Under the pieces are notes generated by a model, which saw only the letters and a list, made by a program, of their open reading frames with translations, searched no databases and was not told the origin of the DNA. The translations under genes and the position numbers were made by a program. From CAXMNX01 sp964194845 (GTDB lineage Bacteria; Pseudomonadota; Alphaproteobacteria; Rhodobacterales; Rhodobacteraceae), in contig CAXMNX010000058.1 in assembly GCA_964194845.1 (NCBI GenBank), forward strand, positions 1-64,000: a stretch of 64,000 nt of DNA, given 5' to 3'. Below are positions 7,394 through 16,242 of the stretch, one piece after another (within the stretch, counting starts at the first letter, position 1; every line of letters starts with the position of its first letter).

Positions 7394-9097
7394 TCAGGAA
7401 ATAATTTCGAACTTGTGGACATCAACCATGCCGCGATCAGTGATTTTCAGCGCCGGAATCACTGGCAGCGCGAGGAATGCGAGTTGCAGAAACGGCTCTT
7501 CCAGCGTGACGCCAAGTGACCGGGCGGCACCCCGCAGTTCATCCAGCCTGCTGTGCACAAATTCAAACGGCTCAGGGCTCATCAGGCCAGCAATTGGCAG
7601 TGCAAGCTCGGCCAAAACCGCGCCGTCCCGCGTCACGACAAACCCGCCTTCGATTTCACCCAGCCGGTTCGCCGCCAGCGCCATGTCGTCGTAATCGATG
7701 CCGACGCAGGCGATGTTATGATGATCGTGGCACACGGTCGAGGCGATGGCGCCTGCGCGCATCCCGAACCCGCGCAAAAATCCGGTCGCGATATTGCCGT
7801 TCTTGCCGTGGCGTTCGACAACGGCGATCCGCACCAGATCGCGGTTCGGGTCAGGCCGCTTGTCGCCATTTTCAATCGGGATTGTCTCTTTCAGGTGCTC
7901 GGTAAGTATCTTACCTTCCAGAATGCCGATGACATCGGTTTCTTCGCGGTTGCCCGACGCCCGGAAGTTCGCGGCGCTGACAGGCGGGGCATGAACCGAA
8001 TTGCGTCCCACTGGGACGATACTTTCGCGCCCCGCAAACGCGGCTGCATCTGCAATTCGGCCACCGCAGATCACAAGCTGCGCATGGCATCCCTCAAGGC
8101 CGTCAATCGCCACGATGTCTGCGCGTTTACCCGGCGCAATCTGGCCGCGATCCTTCAGGCCAAAAGCCTCGGCTGCCGACAAGGAAGCGGCGCGATAGGC
8201 CGCCAGCGGCGGTGTGCCCAGCGCGATCAGCGTGCGGATCATGTAATCCAGATGCCCGTGTTCCGCGATATCCAGCGGGTTCCGGTCATCCGTGCAAAGG
8301 CACATATAGGCCGATGTGCGTTCGGTCAGCAGCGGTTGCAACGCGTGCAGGTCCTTGGATACTGAACCTTCGCGGATCAGAACCCGCATCCCCTTTTGCA
8401 GTTTCTCAAGCGCTTCCTCGGCGGTCGTTGCTTCGTGTTCGGTGCGAATGCCCGCCGCGATATAGGCATTCAGATCGCGCCCGCTGAGAAGCGGGCAATG
8501 CCCGTCGATATGGCCGCCCTCGAATAGCCTGAGCTTGGCCATCGCGCCGGGATCGCGGTGAATAACGCCGGGGTAATTCATAAATTCCGCCAGCCCGATA
8601 GCGGATGGATGCCCCATCAGTTCGGCCAGATCATCGGCATCAAGCGCGGCACCTGACGTCTCCATGTCCGTTGAAGGCACGCAGGAAGAAAGCTGCACCC
8701 GGATATCCATCAGCGTGTGTTCGGAAGCCGCCTGAAAATAGCGGATGCCTTCGGCACCAACGACATTCGCGATCTCGTGCGGATCGCAGATTGCCGTCGT
8801 GACGCCGCGCGGCGTCACGCATCGGTCGAACTCAAATGGAGTGATCAGCGAGCTTTCGATGTGCAGGTGGGTGTCGATAAATCCTGGAACCAGCGTCAAC
8901 CCAGTGACGTCAATCACCTGTTTCGCATCGTAATCGTCAGCGATGCCGACAATCGTGTCGCCTGAAATAGCAACGTCGCCCTCGATCATCGCGCCGCTGA
9001 TCAGGTCGAAGACCTTGCCGCCACGCAATACCAGATCGGCGGGCGCATCGCCGCGCGCCTGAGCGATGCGGGCTTCAAGATCGGCAGGCTTTCGCAT
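7394..9097 (-). CDS. ade: Adenine deaminase
   Basis: 567 aa, the usual length for Ade, an amidohydrolase that converts adenine to hypoxanthine and ammonia in purine salvage. Visible hallmarks are the metal-binding DTHLHIESSLITPFEF (about residue 75), TTAICDPHEIANVVG, the VDGHCPLL-like segment (HIDGHCPLLSG), CTDDRNP and the family C-terminal domain with HDHHNIACVG. It is transcribed leftward and starts 68 bp after the stop of the ABC ATPase gene on the same strand. Co-transcription with the sugar operon is possible but metabolically unrelated. Confidence 0.93.
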   Translation of the reverse strand: MRKPADLEARIAQARGDAPADLVLRGGKVFDLISGAMIEGDVAISGDTIVGIADDYDAKQVIDVTGLTLVPGFIDTHLHIESSLITPFEFDRCVTPRGVTTAICDPHEIANVVGAEGIRYFQAASEHTLMDIRVQLSSCVPSTDMETSGAALDADDLAELMGHPSAIGLAEFMNYPGVIHRDPGAMAKLRLFEGGHIDGHCPLLSGRDLNAYIAAGIRTEHEATTAEEALEKLQKGMRVLIREGSVSKDLHALQPLLTERTSAYMCLCTDDRNPLDIAEHGHLDYMIRTLIALGTPPLAAYRAASLSAAEAFGLKDRGQIAPGKRADIVAIDGLEGCHAQLVICGGRIADAAAFAGRESIVPVGRNSVHAPPVSAANFRASGNREETDVIGILEGKILTEHLKETIPIENGDKRPDPNRDLVRIAVVERHGKNGNIATGFLRGFGMRAGAIASTVCHDHHNIACVGIDYDDMALAANRLGEIEGGFVVTRDGAVLAELALPIAGLMSPEPFEFVHSRLDELRGAARSLGVTLEEPFLQLAFLALPVIPALKITDRGMVDVHKFEIIS

Positions 9098-9165
9098 TCA
9101 ATTCTCTGTTCTTCCAAATGTCGGGCTAGAAGATCAGAACTGTTGGCGATGTGCCAGAGGTTGCA

Positions 9166-10161
9166 TCAGGCAACGCGCCCGCCATCCGCATCGAAGAAAT
9201 ACGCCCGGTCCGGCTGATAGGCCATGCGGATTGTGTCGCCGATCCCGACAGTATGTTGTCCAAACAGGCGAACGGTGATCGGGTCTGCCTGGGTATTCAC
9301 GATCACGTTCGTGTCGCCACCAAGCTGTTCGACGTGGGAAACTTCGCCGGTCAACGGGCCGTCGTCGCGCAGAAAGATGTCTTCCGGGCGCACGCCCAGC
9401 GTCCGCTGGTCGCCTTCCGTCACAATATCGGCTGGCAGAAAGTTCATCGATGGCGATCCAAGGAACCCGGCAACAAACTGGTTCGCGGGATTGTTATACA
9501 GCTCCATCGGGCTACCGATCTGTTCGACTCGCCCGTCGCGCAGCACCACGATCTTGTCGGCCAGCGTCATCGCCTCGGTCTGGTCGTGGGTCACATAGAT
9601 CATCGATGTTTCAAGTTGACGGTGCAGGTTTGCAATCTCGATCCGCGTGTTCATCCTTAGTGCTGCATCAAGGTTTGAAAGCGGCTCGTCAAAAAGGAAC
9701 AGCTTCGGGTGGCGCACGATGGCGCGACCGATAGCCACGCGCTGACGTTGGCCACCGGACAATTCGGACGGTAACCGGTCGAGATAGTCTTCCAGGTCCA
9801 GCATGCGGCTTGCTTCGGCCACACGCGCGTCGATCTCGGATTTCGATTGGCGTTCCTGCTTCAACGCCAGCGTCATGTTGCCGCGGACATTCAGATGCGG
9901 GTAAAGTGCGTAACTTTGAAACACCATCGCGATGCCGCGCTTGGCGGGCGGTGTAAAGTTGACCATTTCGCCGTCAATGCGAACTTCACCGGACGATGCA
10001 TCTTCAAGACCGGCAACTACTCTTAGAAGGGTTGATTTCCCGCACCCTGACGGGCCGACAAACACGACAAACTCGCCCTCTTCTACATCAAAGCTGATGT
10101 CTTTCAGGACGTGAACGTCCCCGAATGATTTGTTGACGTTGGTTAGCGACAAGGCGGTCAT
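9166..10161 (-). CDS. ugpC: ABC transporter ATP-binding protein, sugar type (UgpC/MalK family)
   Basis: 331 aa. Walker A GPSGCGKST (about residue 37), Q-loop, signature LSGGQRQRVAIGRA, Walker B LFLFDEPLSNLDA and H-loop YVTHDQTEA are all present, followed by a TOBE/MalK C-terminal regulatory domain (RPEDIFL and DTNVIV segments). It energises the importer whose two permeases and binding protein lie upstream on the same strand. Gene order is SBP, permease, permease, oxidoreductase, ATPase, with small gaps or overlaps, so one operon is likely. The substrate is probably an amino sugar or chitooligosaccharide, judged from the adjacent MurQ/NagA genes. The symbol denotes family only. Confidence 0.9.
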   Translation of the reverse strand: MTALSLTNVNKSFGDVHVLKDISFDVEEGEFVVFVGPSGCGKSTLLRVVAGLEDASSGEVRIDGEMVNFTPPAKRGIAMVFQSYALYPHLNVRGNMTLALKQERQSKSEIDARVAEASRMLDLEDYLDRLPSELSGGQRQRVAIGRAIVRHPKLFLFDEPLSNLDAALRMNTRIEIANLHRQLETSMIYVTHDQTEAMTLADKIVVLRDGRVEQIGSPMELYNNPANQFVAGFLGSPSMNFLPADIVTEGDQRTLGVRPEDIFLRDDGPLTGEVSHVEQLGGDTNVIVNTQADPITVRLFGQHTVGIGDTIRMAYQPDRAYFFDADGGRVA

Positions 10162-10170
10162 TTTGGCCTC

Positions 10171-11187
10171 CTAAAGTATCACAGGATTGCCGGTCCGGAT
10201 GCTTTCATCCGCGGCAAGACAAATTCGAAGCGATTGAACGGCGTCGTTCATGTGGCGGGTCAGGTCGATGTCTTCGGCAATTGCGCGCAGCATGTAGGCC
10301 TGTTCGGCATTGCAAAGTTCCTGATGGCCGGGTTCGTCCGGCATTTCGATCCGCCGGTCACCCTGCGTGGTATGCACAAGCAACCCGCCGACTTTGGTGT
10401 GACCGTCGATGTCGGCGGACGCGCCTTTGTTGCCCTCGGTGATGGATACCGACCCGTTCGGGCTGACGATGTCTTTCACAAAAAACGCGGTTTCAGACAT
10501 CATCGGCCCCCAGCCGGCCTCGTACCAGCCGACGGACCCATCCTCAAACACGACCTGAAGCTGACCGTAGTTATACATGTCGGGCGCAATTTCATCAGTC
10601 AGCCTGAGCCCCATTCCATTGACGCGGACCGGGCGTGCATCGGTGATCTGGCACATCACATCGACATAGTGCACCCCGCAATCGACGATCGGGCTGGTGG
10701 TCTGCATCAGCGCCTTGTGAGTTTCCCATTCTGAACCGCTGGATTGTTGGTTGAGGTTCAGCCGGAAGACATATGGCCCACCCAGGTTGCGGGCTTCGGC
10801 AATCAGCCGCGTCCACGATGGATGGTGGCGAAGGATATAGCCGACGACCAGCTTGCGACCAGTCTCGCCTGCCTTGGCGACCACGCGTTCGGCATCCGCC
10901 ACGATGGTTGCCAGTGGCTTTTCGACAAATAAATGCGCGCCCGCGTCCATCGCCTGACAGGCAAAATCGGCGTGGCTGTCCGAGTATGTCGCGATGACCA
11001 CCAGATCGGGGTTGGTTGCCATGCCTTCGTCGAAGGTCGGAAATCGCGGGTAAGCGCCAAGCTCATCAGGCAAGTCAACCGGGCTTCGGTTTACCAGCCC
11101 CACGATTTCGGCGTCCGGATGGTGGTGATGGGCCATTGAGTGGCTTAGCCCCATATTCCCAAGTCCTGCGATCAGAACGCGTGTCAT
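10171..11187 (-). CDS. Gfo/Idh/MocA-family NAD(P)-dependent oxidoreductase
   Basis: 338 aa from the ATG at 11187. That ATG overlaps the preceding permease stop by 4 bp (ATGA), implying translational coupling. The nucleotide-binding Rossmann fold opens with VLIAGLGNMGLSH. The EKP motif (HLFVEKPLAT, about residue 96) and a downstream GVHYVDVMCQIT segment fit the family. These enzymes oxidise or reduce cyclic sugars, inositols or sugar derivatives. Embedded between permease and ATPase genes, it probably acts on the imported sugar, for instance at C3 or C6 of a glycoside or a 1,6-anhydro sugar. That substrate assignment is inference. Confidence 0.88.
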   Translation of the reverse strand: MTRVLIAGLGNMGLSHSMAHHHHPDAEIVGLVNRSPVDLPDELGAYPRFPTFDEGMATNPDLVVIATYSDSHADFACQAMDAGAHLFVEKPLATIVADAERVVAKAGETGRKLVVGYILRHHPSWTRLIAEARNLGGPYVFRLNLNQQSSGSEWETHKALMQTTSPIVDCGVHYVDVMCQITDARPVRVNGMGLRLTDEIAPDMYNYGQLQVVFEDGSVGWYEAGWGPMMSETAFFVKDIVSPNGSVSITEGNKGASADIDGHTKVGGLLVHTTQGDRRIEMPDEPGHQELCNAEQAYMLRAIAEDIDLTRHMNDAVQSLRICLAADESIRTGNPVIL

Positions 11188-12023
11188 TTGACGGCACCGG
11201 AAGTGATACCGCGGATCAGTTGCTTTGAGAAAATAACGTAAAGCACCAGCACCGGCAGGATCGCCATGGAAAGTGCTGACAGAACCGCGTTCCAGTCGGT
11301 TACGAACTGACCGATGAACACCTGGCTTCCAAGCGTCAGCGTTTTGGTTTCCTCGGCGGGCGCCAGGATCAGCGGGAACCAAAGGTCGTTCCAGATCGGG
11401 ATCATGTTGAAGACTGCCACTGTTGCCATCGCCGGGCGTACCAGCGGCAATACCAGCCTGAAGAATATCGTGTATTCGGTTAGCCCGTCGATCCGGCCTG
11501 CGTTTTTCAGGTCGTCCGAAACCTGCCGCATAAACTCGCTCAGGATGAACACCGCCAGCGGCAGCCCCTGCGCGGTGTAGACAAGGATCAGCGCCCAGAG
11601 CGAGTTTACCAGACCCGTCGCCACCATCATCTCAAGGATGGCGACAGTACCGATCCGGATCGGGATCATGATGCCCAGCGCCAGATACAGCCCCATCCAC
11701 ATATTGCCGCGAAACCGGTATTCGCTGAGCGCGAAGGCCGCCATCGCGCCGAATAGCAGGATGAAAAACAGCGACCCGACTGTCACGATCATCGAGTTCT
11801 GGAAGTAGAGGAAGAAATCCCCCTGCTTCAACACCGTCTGGTAGCCGATCAGGCTGAAACTGTCAGCATCTGGCAGCGCCAGCGGCTCGCGGAAGATCGC
11901 CTTGCGGGTTTTGAAGCTGTTGATCAGGATCACGAAAACCGGGAACAGCGCAATCAATGTGTATAGGATCAGCGCCCCGTGCATTGCGGTCACGTTGAAA
12001 GGATTTTGGCGGGCTTTGTTCAT
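11184..12023 (-). CDS. ABC sugar transporter permease (MalG/UgpE family)
   Basis: 279 aa from the ATG at 12023, with GAGGAT seven bases upstream; the frame stays open to 12083. Six hydrophobic segments are visible (ALILYTLIALFPVFVILINS first, LSMAILPVLVLYVIFS last). The permease EAA-type loop is EYTIFFRLVLPLVRPAMATV (about residues 175-195), with the conserved G-x-LP core partly degenerate. Inner-membrane partner of the neighbouring permease. It starts 10 bp after that gene's stop. Confidence 0.9.
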   Translation of the reverse strand: MNKARQNPFNVTAMHGALILYTLIALFPVFVILINSFKTRKAIFREPLALPDADSFSLIGYQTVLKQGDFFLYFQNSMIVTVGSLFFILLFGAMAAFALSEYRFRGNMWMGLYLALGIMIPIRIGTVAILEMMVATGLVNSLWALILVYTAQGLPLAVFILSEFMRQVSDDLKNAGRIDGLTEYTIFFRLVLPLVRPAMATVAVFNMIPIWNDLWFPLILAPAEETKTLTLGSQVFIGQFVTDWNAVLSALSMAILPVLVLYVIFSKQLIRGITSGAVK

Positions 12024-12033
12024 GTCCAAATCC

Positions 12034-12948
12034 TCACATCTGATACCGGCGCATCCGGGTCTGGATGCCGAACAGGTAAACACAGACCCCGATCAGAATG
12101 ATCGCGAACATCGCGCCCGCTATCGCCGACCCCATGTGCGGATCGCCCAGTTGCAACTGAAAGCCGAAGAACGTGCGATACATGAATGTGCCAAGAATAT
12201 CGGTGCTGAAATCCGGCCCCGCCAGCGCGCCTTGCGCGGCATATATCAGGTCGAAGGCGTTGAAATTGCCCACGAATGTCAGGATCGAAATGATGCCGAT
12301 CGACGGCAATATCAGCGGTAGTTTGATCTTCCAGAAGGCCGACGTGCCGGTAATGCCGTCGATCTCGCCCGCTTCGATGATCTCTTCTGGGATCGACAAA
12401 AGTGCGGCGTAGATCAGCATCATCGGAATACCGACGAACTGCCAGACCGAGACCAGCGCGAGCGTTGTCAGCGCATATTCTTCCCGGCCAAGCCAGGGTG
12501 CGAAAAGCGCCTTTAACCCGACAAAGTCCAGCATCGATGGCGCGATGCCCCAGATCGGTGACAGGATCAGTTTCCAGGCGAAGCCAACAATCACAAAGCT
12601 CAGGATCGTCGGGATGAAAATCGCCGAGCGATATAGCGCGGCAAAACGCAAACGCGGGTGGCTGAGGATTGCCGCCAGCGCGATGCCGATCGGGTTTTGC
12701 ACCAGCATGTGGATCAGGAAGAACCAGAAGTTATTGCCCAGCGCGTTCCAGAACGCATCCGACCAGAACGGATCGCCAAACAGCCGCTGAAAGTTGTCCA
12801 GCCCGACGAAGATGCGGTCCTGATCAATCTTGGTGTAAAGCGCCAGTCTGAGCGTGTTGAACAGCGGAAAGATCATCACCGCCGTATAGACAATCACAGC
12901 GGGCGCCAGGAACACGATGATGTGCCAGCGAAAGCGTGGGCGATCCAT
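12034..12948 (-). CDS. ABC sugar transporter permease (MalF/UgpA family)
   Basis: 304 aa with about six membrane helices, beginning HIIVFLAPAVIVYTAVMIFPL. The cytoplasmic EAA loop is EIDGITGTSAFWKIKLPLIL (about residues 192-211), the contact for the ATPase. It follows the binding-protein gene after a gap containing a strong hairpin. With the MalG-type permease it forms the inner-membrane channel of the amino-sugar importer. Confidence 0.9.
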   Translation of the reverse strand: MDRPRFRWHIIVFLAPAVIVYTAVMIFPLFNTLRLALYTKIDQDRIFVGLDNFQRLFGDPFWSDAFWNALGNNFWFFLIHMLVQNPIGIALAAILSHPRLRFAALYRSAIFIPTILSFVIVGFAWKLILSPIWGIAPSMLDFVGLKALFAPWLGREEYALTTLALVSVWQFVGIPMMLIYAALLSIPEEIIEAGEIDGITGTSAFWKIKLPLILPSIGIISILTFVGNFNAFDLIYAAQGALAGPDFSTDILGTFMYRTFFGFQLQLGDPHMGSAIAGAMFAIILIGVCVYLFGIQTRMRRYQM

Positions 12949-12967
12949 GGAAACCTCCGGTATGTGA

Positions 12968-12990
12968 CCCGGGCGGAATGCCCGCCCGGG
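12968..12990 (-). promoter_or_regulatory. GC-rich hairpin between binding-protein and permease genes
   Basis: CCCGGGCGG (12968-12976) pairs exactly with CCGCCCGGG (12982-12990) over a 5-nt loop, with no T-tract. Such intergenic hairpins often protect the upstream mRNA segment and let the binding protein be made in excess over the permeases. That role is inferred from position. Confidence 0.5.
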
Positions 12991-13011
12991 AAAGCCGCAA
13001 CAGCGGGAGAA

Positions 13012-14265
13012 TTACTGGTGCGGTGCGTACCAGCTGGCCAGGCCAGCCTGAAGTTTTTCGCCCAACGCCGCGGGATCGGATGTGCCTTTGATGGCAGCGA
13101 CTGATGCGCCCCAAGTGTCGTTCTCAAGGTTCGGCGTGCCGCGCGACAGGATCTGGTAAGTCGAGCGGATCGTGCTTTCGCACTGTCCGCGCCAGCTCAC
13201 AAATTCCTTCGCCAGCGGATCGTCGAGTTCGACCGGCGTGTTCGAGAGCGGGAAGAAGCCCGGAAGTGCATTGCCGAAGATCGATGCAAATTCCGGCGAT
13301 GCAACCCAGGACAAAAACGTCTTTGCCGCGTCAGGATTGGCCGAGGCTGCGTTCATGCCGATACCGATATCGGTGTGGTCCGAGATATAGCAGGTGTCGC
13401 CCGCGTTCTGGACCGGTGGCTTGAAGGCACCCATTGCAAAGTCAGCCTGCGCGTTGAACCCGGTGATCTCCCAGCTGCCCGCCGGATAGATTGCAGCGCG
13501 CCCCAAAGTGAACAGGTTCTGGCTGTCGGGGTATGTCTGGGCTTCATAACCGTCGCCCAGATAGTCGCCCCATTTCGCCAATGTTGCGTAAGGTGCGACC
13601 CAGCCTTCGTCGGTCAGCTTCTGGTCGCCGGCGATCAGAGCCAGACGGCCCTCTTCGCCTTTCCAGTAGTTCGGGCCAATGTTGTTATAGCCCATCGTCG
13701 CGGCTTCCCACTGGTCGTTGGTGCCCATCGACATCGGGATATAATTACCGTCTGCCTTAATCGCCTCAAGTGCGGCAAAAAATTCGGCTTCGGTTTCCGG
13801 CACGCTCAGCCCAAGCTCGTCGAACGCATCTTTATTGTAGATGAAACCGTGGATCACGCTGGCCATTGGCACGCAGAAGCTGGCCGATCCGTCATCGGTC
13901 TGCCACGCCGACTTGGCGACATCCGAAAAGTTTGACATCGCTTCCATATCGTCGAGATCGGCAAGATGCCCGGCATCGAAAAGTGCCAGCGAGGCATCAA
14001 ACGGGCGGCAGGTGATCAGATCACCGGCGGAGCCAGCTTGAAGCTTTGAATTGAGCACTGCGTTGTATTCCGTCGGTGCCGAAGGCGTAAAGTTCACCTT
14101 GATGCCGGGATTCGCAGCTTCGAACGCCGGAATTATCTGATCCTGCCAAAGCACAAGGTCGTCATTTCTCCAGCTTTCAATATTAAGCGTCACATCCTGC
14201 GCCATCGCGCTGGTCGCAACCAGTGCGGTGCCAGTGAATGCCAGTCCTATTAGTCTCAGTCTCAT
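13012..14265 (-). CDS. Extracellular sugar-binding protein of the ABC importer
   Basis: 417 aa. The Sec signal peptide is visible: MRLRLIGLAFTGTALVATSAMAQ, cleaved near AMA-Q. The mature protein begins DVTLNIESWRNDD and has the family-1 solute-binding pattern (IIPAFEAANPGIKVNF; GDLITCRPFDASLALFDAGHLADL). It captures the sugar in the periplasm for the permeases encoded downstream. The ATG has AGGGAGGAA upstream, a strong ribosome site. It ends 63 bp before the first permease, with a hairpin in the gap. Ligand unknown; the neighbouring MurQ and NagA point to an amino sugar. Confidence 0.9.
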   Translation of the reverse strand: MRLRLIGLAFTGTALVATSAMAQDVTLNIESWRNDDLVLWQDQIIPAFEAANPGIKVNFTPSAPTEYNAVLNSKLQAGSAGDLITCRPFDASLALFDAGHLADLDDMEAMSNFSDVAKSAWQTDDGSASFCVPMASVIHGFIYNKDAFDELGLSVPETEAEFFAALEAIKADGNYIPMSMGTNDQWEAATMGYNNIGPNYWKGEEGRLALIAGDQKLTDEGWVAPYATLAKWGDYLGDGYEAQTYPDSQNLFTLGRAAIYPAGSWEITGFNAQADFAMGAFKPPVQNAGDTCYISDHTDIGIGMNAASANPDAAKTFLSWVASPEFASIFGNALPGFFPLSNTPVELDDPLAKEFVSWRGQCESTIRSTYQILSRGTPNLENDTWGASVAAIKGTSDPAALGEKLQAGLASWYAPHQ

Positions 14266-14294
14266 TGGTATTCCTCCCTTTATGAAGTCAGTTT

Positions 14295-15194
14295 CTATTT
14301 TGAAATCAAAGTGATCCGGTCAAGCGCGGGTCGTAGATGACCGCCCGTTTCGCGCAACAGGCCGTGGGCTTCTTCCACCGATCCGCCACCAGCAGCGACC
14401 AATGTCGCCGCTTTTATGTCGCCGTCGGCGGCAACAAGCGCCGCGCCAGCTTCATCGTCGCCCACCTTCGCGATCCGGCCAACGATCCCCTGCGCGCGTT
14501 TATGCAGCTTGGCGTTGTCGGCGCGCAGGTTGACCATCATTCCGTCGTACACATGACCCAGGCTGATCGCCATCAGTGTCGACATCATATTCAGCGAAAT
14601 TTTCTGTGCCGTCCCCGCCCCCATGCGGGTCGATCCCGACACCGGCTCGGGCGGCGTTGCAAGAAGAATGGCGTGCGTGCTTAGCGTAAAAAGCTCGCAA
14701 CCGGCGTTGTTGGAAATTCCGATGACCGTGGCCCCGGCTTTGCTGGCAATCCGTGCCGCTTCCAATGTGTAAGGCGTGCCACCGCTGGCTGAAACTGCGA
14801 TCACGGTGTCCTTCGCCGATAGATCGGCCAGTTCCGCACGAAGCGTCGCGGTTGCGTCTTCCGTGTCGCCCGGCATCTCGGCCGAGGTTGGCAACCCGCC
14901 CGCCATCATTATGCGAATACTGTTTGCGGGAATGCCGTAAGTGCCGCCCAGCTCCATCGCATCCGCTGCTGCCATCAGACCAGACGAACCGGCGGCAACA
15001 TAGTAGAGCTTTCCGTCCGCCCGTAGGGTCTCGGCCATGGCCACAGCACCCTGACAGATCGGATCAATCGCGCCTAAAACAGCCTGCGACGCCGCAACCT
15101 GGCCTGCCGCCAGCACCGTCGCCGCTTGCGCCAATGGACGGGCATCCAGCCCGATCGCATCGTCGTGTAGCTGTTCAGTGACCCGCATCAGCAC
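14295..15194 (-). CDS. murQ: N-acetylmuramic acid 6-phosphate etherase (MurQ-type SIS protein)
   Basis: About 299 aa. I favour GTG at 15194 (AGGGGG six bases upstream); ATG at 15188 is the alternative. MurQ cleaves the lactyl ether of MurNAc-6-P to give GlcNAc-6-P and D-lactate. The SIS sugar-phosphate site is seen in YYVAAGSSGLMAAADAMELG, with the Glu of DAMEL in the place of the known catalytic Glu. A second conserved acidic stretch (GDTEDATATL) follows. The segment GSTRMGAGTAQKISLN is diagnostic of the family. It heads the leftward operon. The divergent operon supplies a kinase, NagA and a deaminase, so the whole pathway from MurNAc to fructose-6-P is encoded. Confidence 0.88.
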   Translation of the reverse strand: MLMRVTEQLHDDAIGLDARPLAQAATVLAAGQVAASQAVLGAIDPICQGAVAMAETLRADGKLYYVAAGSSGLMAAADAMELGGTYGIPANSIRIMMAGGLPTSAEMPGDTEDATATLRAELADLSAKDTVIAVSASGGTPYTLEAARIASKAGATVIGISNNAGCELFTLSTHAILLATPPEPVSGSTRMGAGTAQKISLNMMSTLMAISLGHVYDGMMVNLRADNAKLHKRAQGIVGRIAKVGDDEAGAALVAADGDIKAATLVAAGGGSVEEAHGLLRETGGHLRPALDRITLISK

Positions 15195-15221
15195 GTGATT
15201 CCCCCTGCGATTCCCTTGATC

Positions 15222-15359
15222 ATACCTTTGTAATACCATTTGTCGATCATTTTATTCTCAGGCCGGAATTGGCATCTAAATTGCCCCTTTCCGGCCGAAC
15301 TAATTCCGCTTTGGTTCTATTTGGGTCTTTGAATTTCACTAAAGGTATTCTAAAGGTAT
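15222..15359. promoter_or_regulatory. Divergent promoter with paired GGTAT half-sites (candidate GntR operators)
   Basis: The 169-bp gap between murQ and the kinase gene carries two symmetric pairs. On the minus strand are AATGGTAT (15240-15233) and AAAGGTAT (15229-15222). On the plus strand are AAAGGTAT at 15341-15348 and 15352-15359. Both pairs are direct repeats with 11-bp spacing, one helical turn. Each pair sits close to the start of one operon and faces the same way relative to it. The GntR/UTRA regulator encoded in the rightward operon is the likely ligand; this is inference. Confidence 0.5.
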
Positions 15360-15363
15360 TTAT

Positions 15364-16242
15364 ATGCTGGATGTAACTCCCGACTCAGTGATTGCCGTTG
15401 ATGGCGGCGGAACGCGGTGCCGGGTGGCGCTCGCCGCGGCCGACGAAACTTGCGTAGTCGAAGTTGGTGCTGCGAATATTTCCACCGATTTCGATGCTGC
15501 GGTTGCCGAGTTGACGCTGGGATTAAACCAACTTTGCGCGAAGACCGGTCTCAGCAAGGATCAGGTCAGCGAATTGCCCGCCTATCTTGGTATCGCGGGC
15601 ACGACCGGCACAGCACTGGCCGACCAATTGGCAAAAGCACTGCCACTGGACCACGCGCATGTCGAAGATGATCGCCGCGCCGCCTTGATCGGGGCGCTCG
15701 GGGCTGGGGACGGCGCGATCGCGCATTGCGGCACGGGTTCTTTTCTAGCTGCGCGCACGACTGGTGCAATTCGACTTGCTGGCGGATGGGGTCCGACCCT
15801 TGGCGATGAAGCCTCGGCCCAATGGGTTGGCCGCAAGACGCTTGCCGCGACATTGAACGCGCTTGACGGTCTTTCGCCCCGGACGCCGCTGGTCGATAAA
15901 TTGCTCAGCCACTTTGGATCAAGTGCAGCAATCGTTGCGTTTGCCGCCCATGCGTCACCTGCGGATTTCGGCCTTCTGGCGCAGCGGACAACGAGGTCGG
16001 CGGCAGACGGCGACACGATTGCAGTGTCTGTTCTTGCGCAAGCGGCAGATCATATCGCGCGGGCATTGCCAAAGCTTGGGTGGACGCCGGACATGGCGCT
16101 TTGCCTGACCGGCGGGATCGGGCCGGAATATGCAACATACCTTCCAGCCGATTTGCAATCGTCACTGGTCGAACCGGCGGGCACCCCGCTTGATGGCGCG
16201 ATCACCCTGGCGCGCAAATTCTTTCAGGAAATTGCAATATGA
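15364..16242 (+). CDS. BadF/BadG/BcrA/BcrD-type kinase, probable N-acetylglucosamine/glucosamine kinase
   Basis: 292 aa. The ASKHA-fold phosphate loop is VIAVDGGGTRCRVALA (residues 9-24). The second phosphate motif is AIAHCGTGSFLAA (about 119), followed by GGWGPTLGDEASAQW and the adenosine motif LCLTGGIGPEY near the C-terminus. Family members of this length phosphorylate GlcNAc, glucosamine or related amino sugars with ATP in the cytoplasm. It is the first gene of the rightward operon, and its stop overlaps the GntR start by 4 bp. MurNAc as substrate is also possible given the divergent murQ. Confidence 0.85.
   Translation: MLDVTPDSVIAVDGGGTRCRVALAAADETCVVEVGAANISTDFDAAVAELTLGLNQLCAKTGLSKDQVSELPAYLGIAGTTGTALADQLAKALPLDHAHVEDDRRAALIGALGAGDGAIAHCGTGSFLAARTTGAIRLAGGWGPTLGDEASAQWVGRKTLAATLNALDGLSPRTPLVDKLLSHFGSSAAIVAFAAHASPADFGLLAQRTTRSAADGDTIAVSVLAQAADHIARALPKLGWTPDMALCLTGGIGPEYATYLPADLQSSLVEPAGTPLDGAITLARKFFQEIAI

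Noticed and set aside
7553..8365. 270-codon plus-strand frame inside adenine deaminase
   Set aside because: Antisense shadow of a strongly supported gene with no family features.
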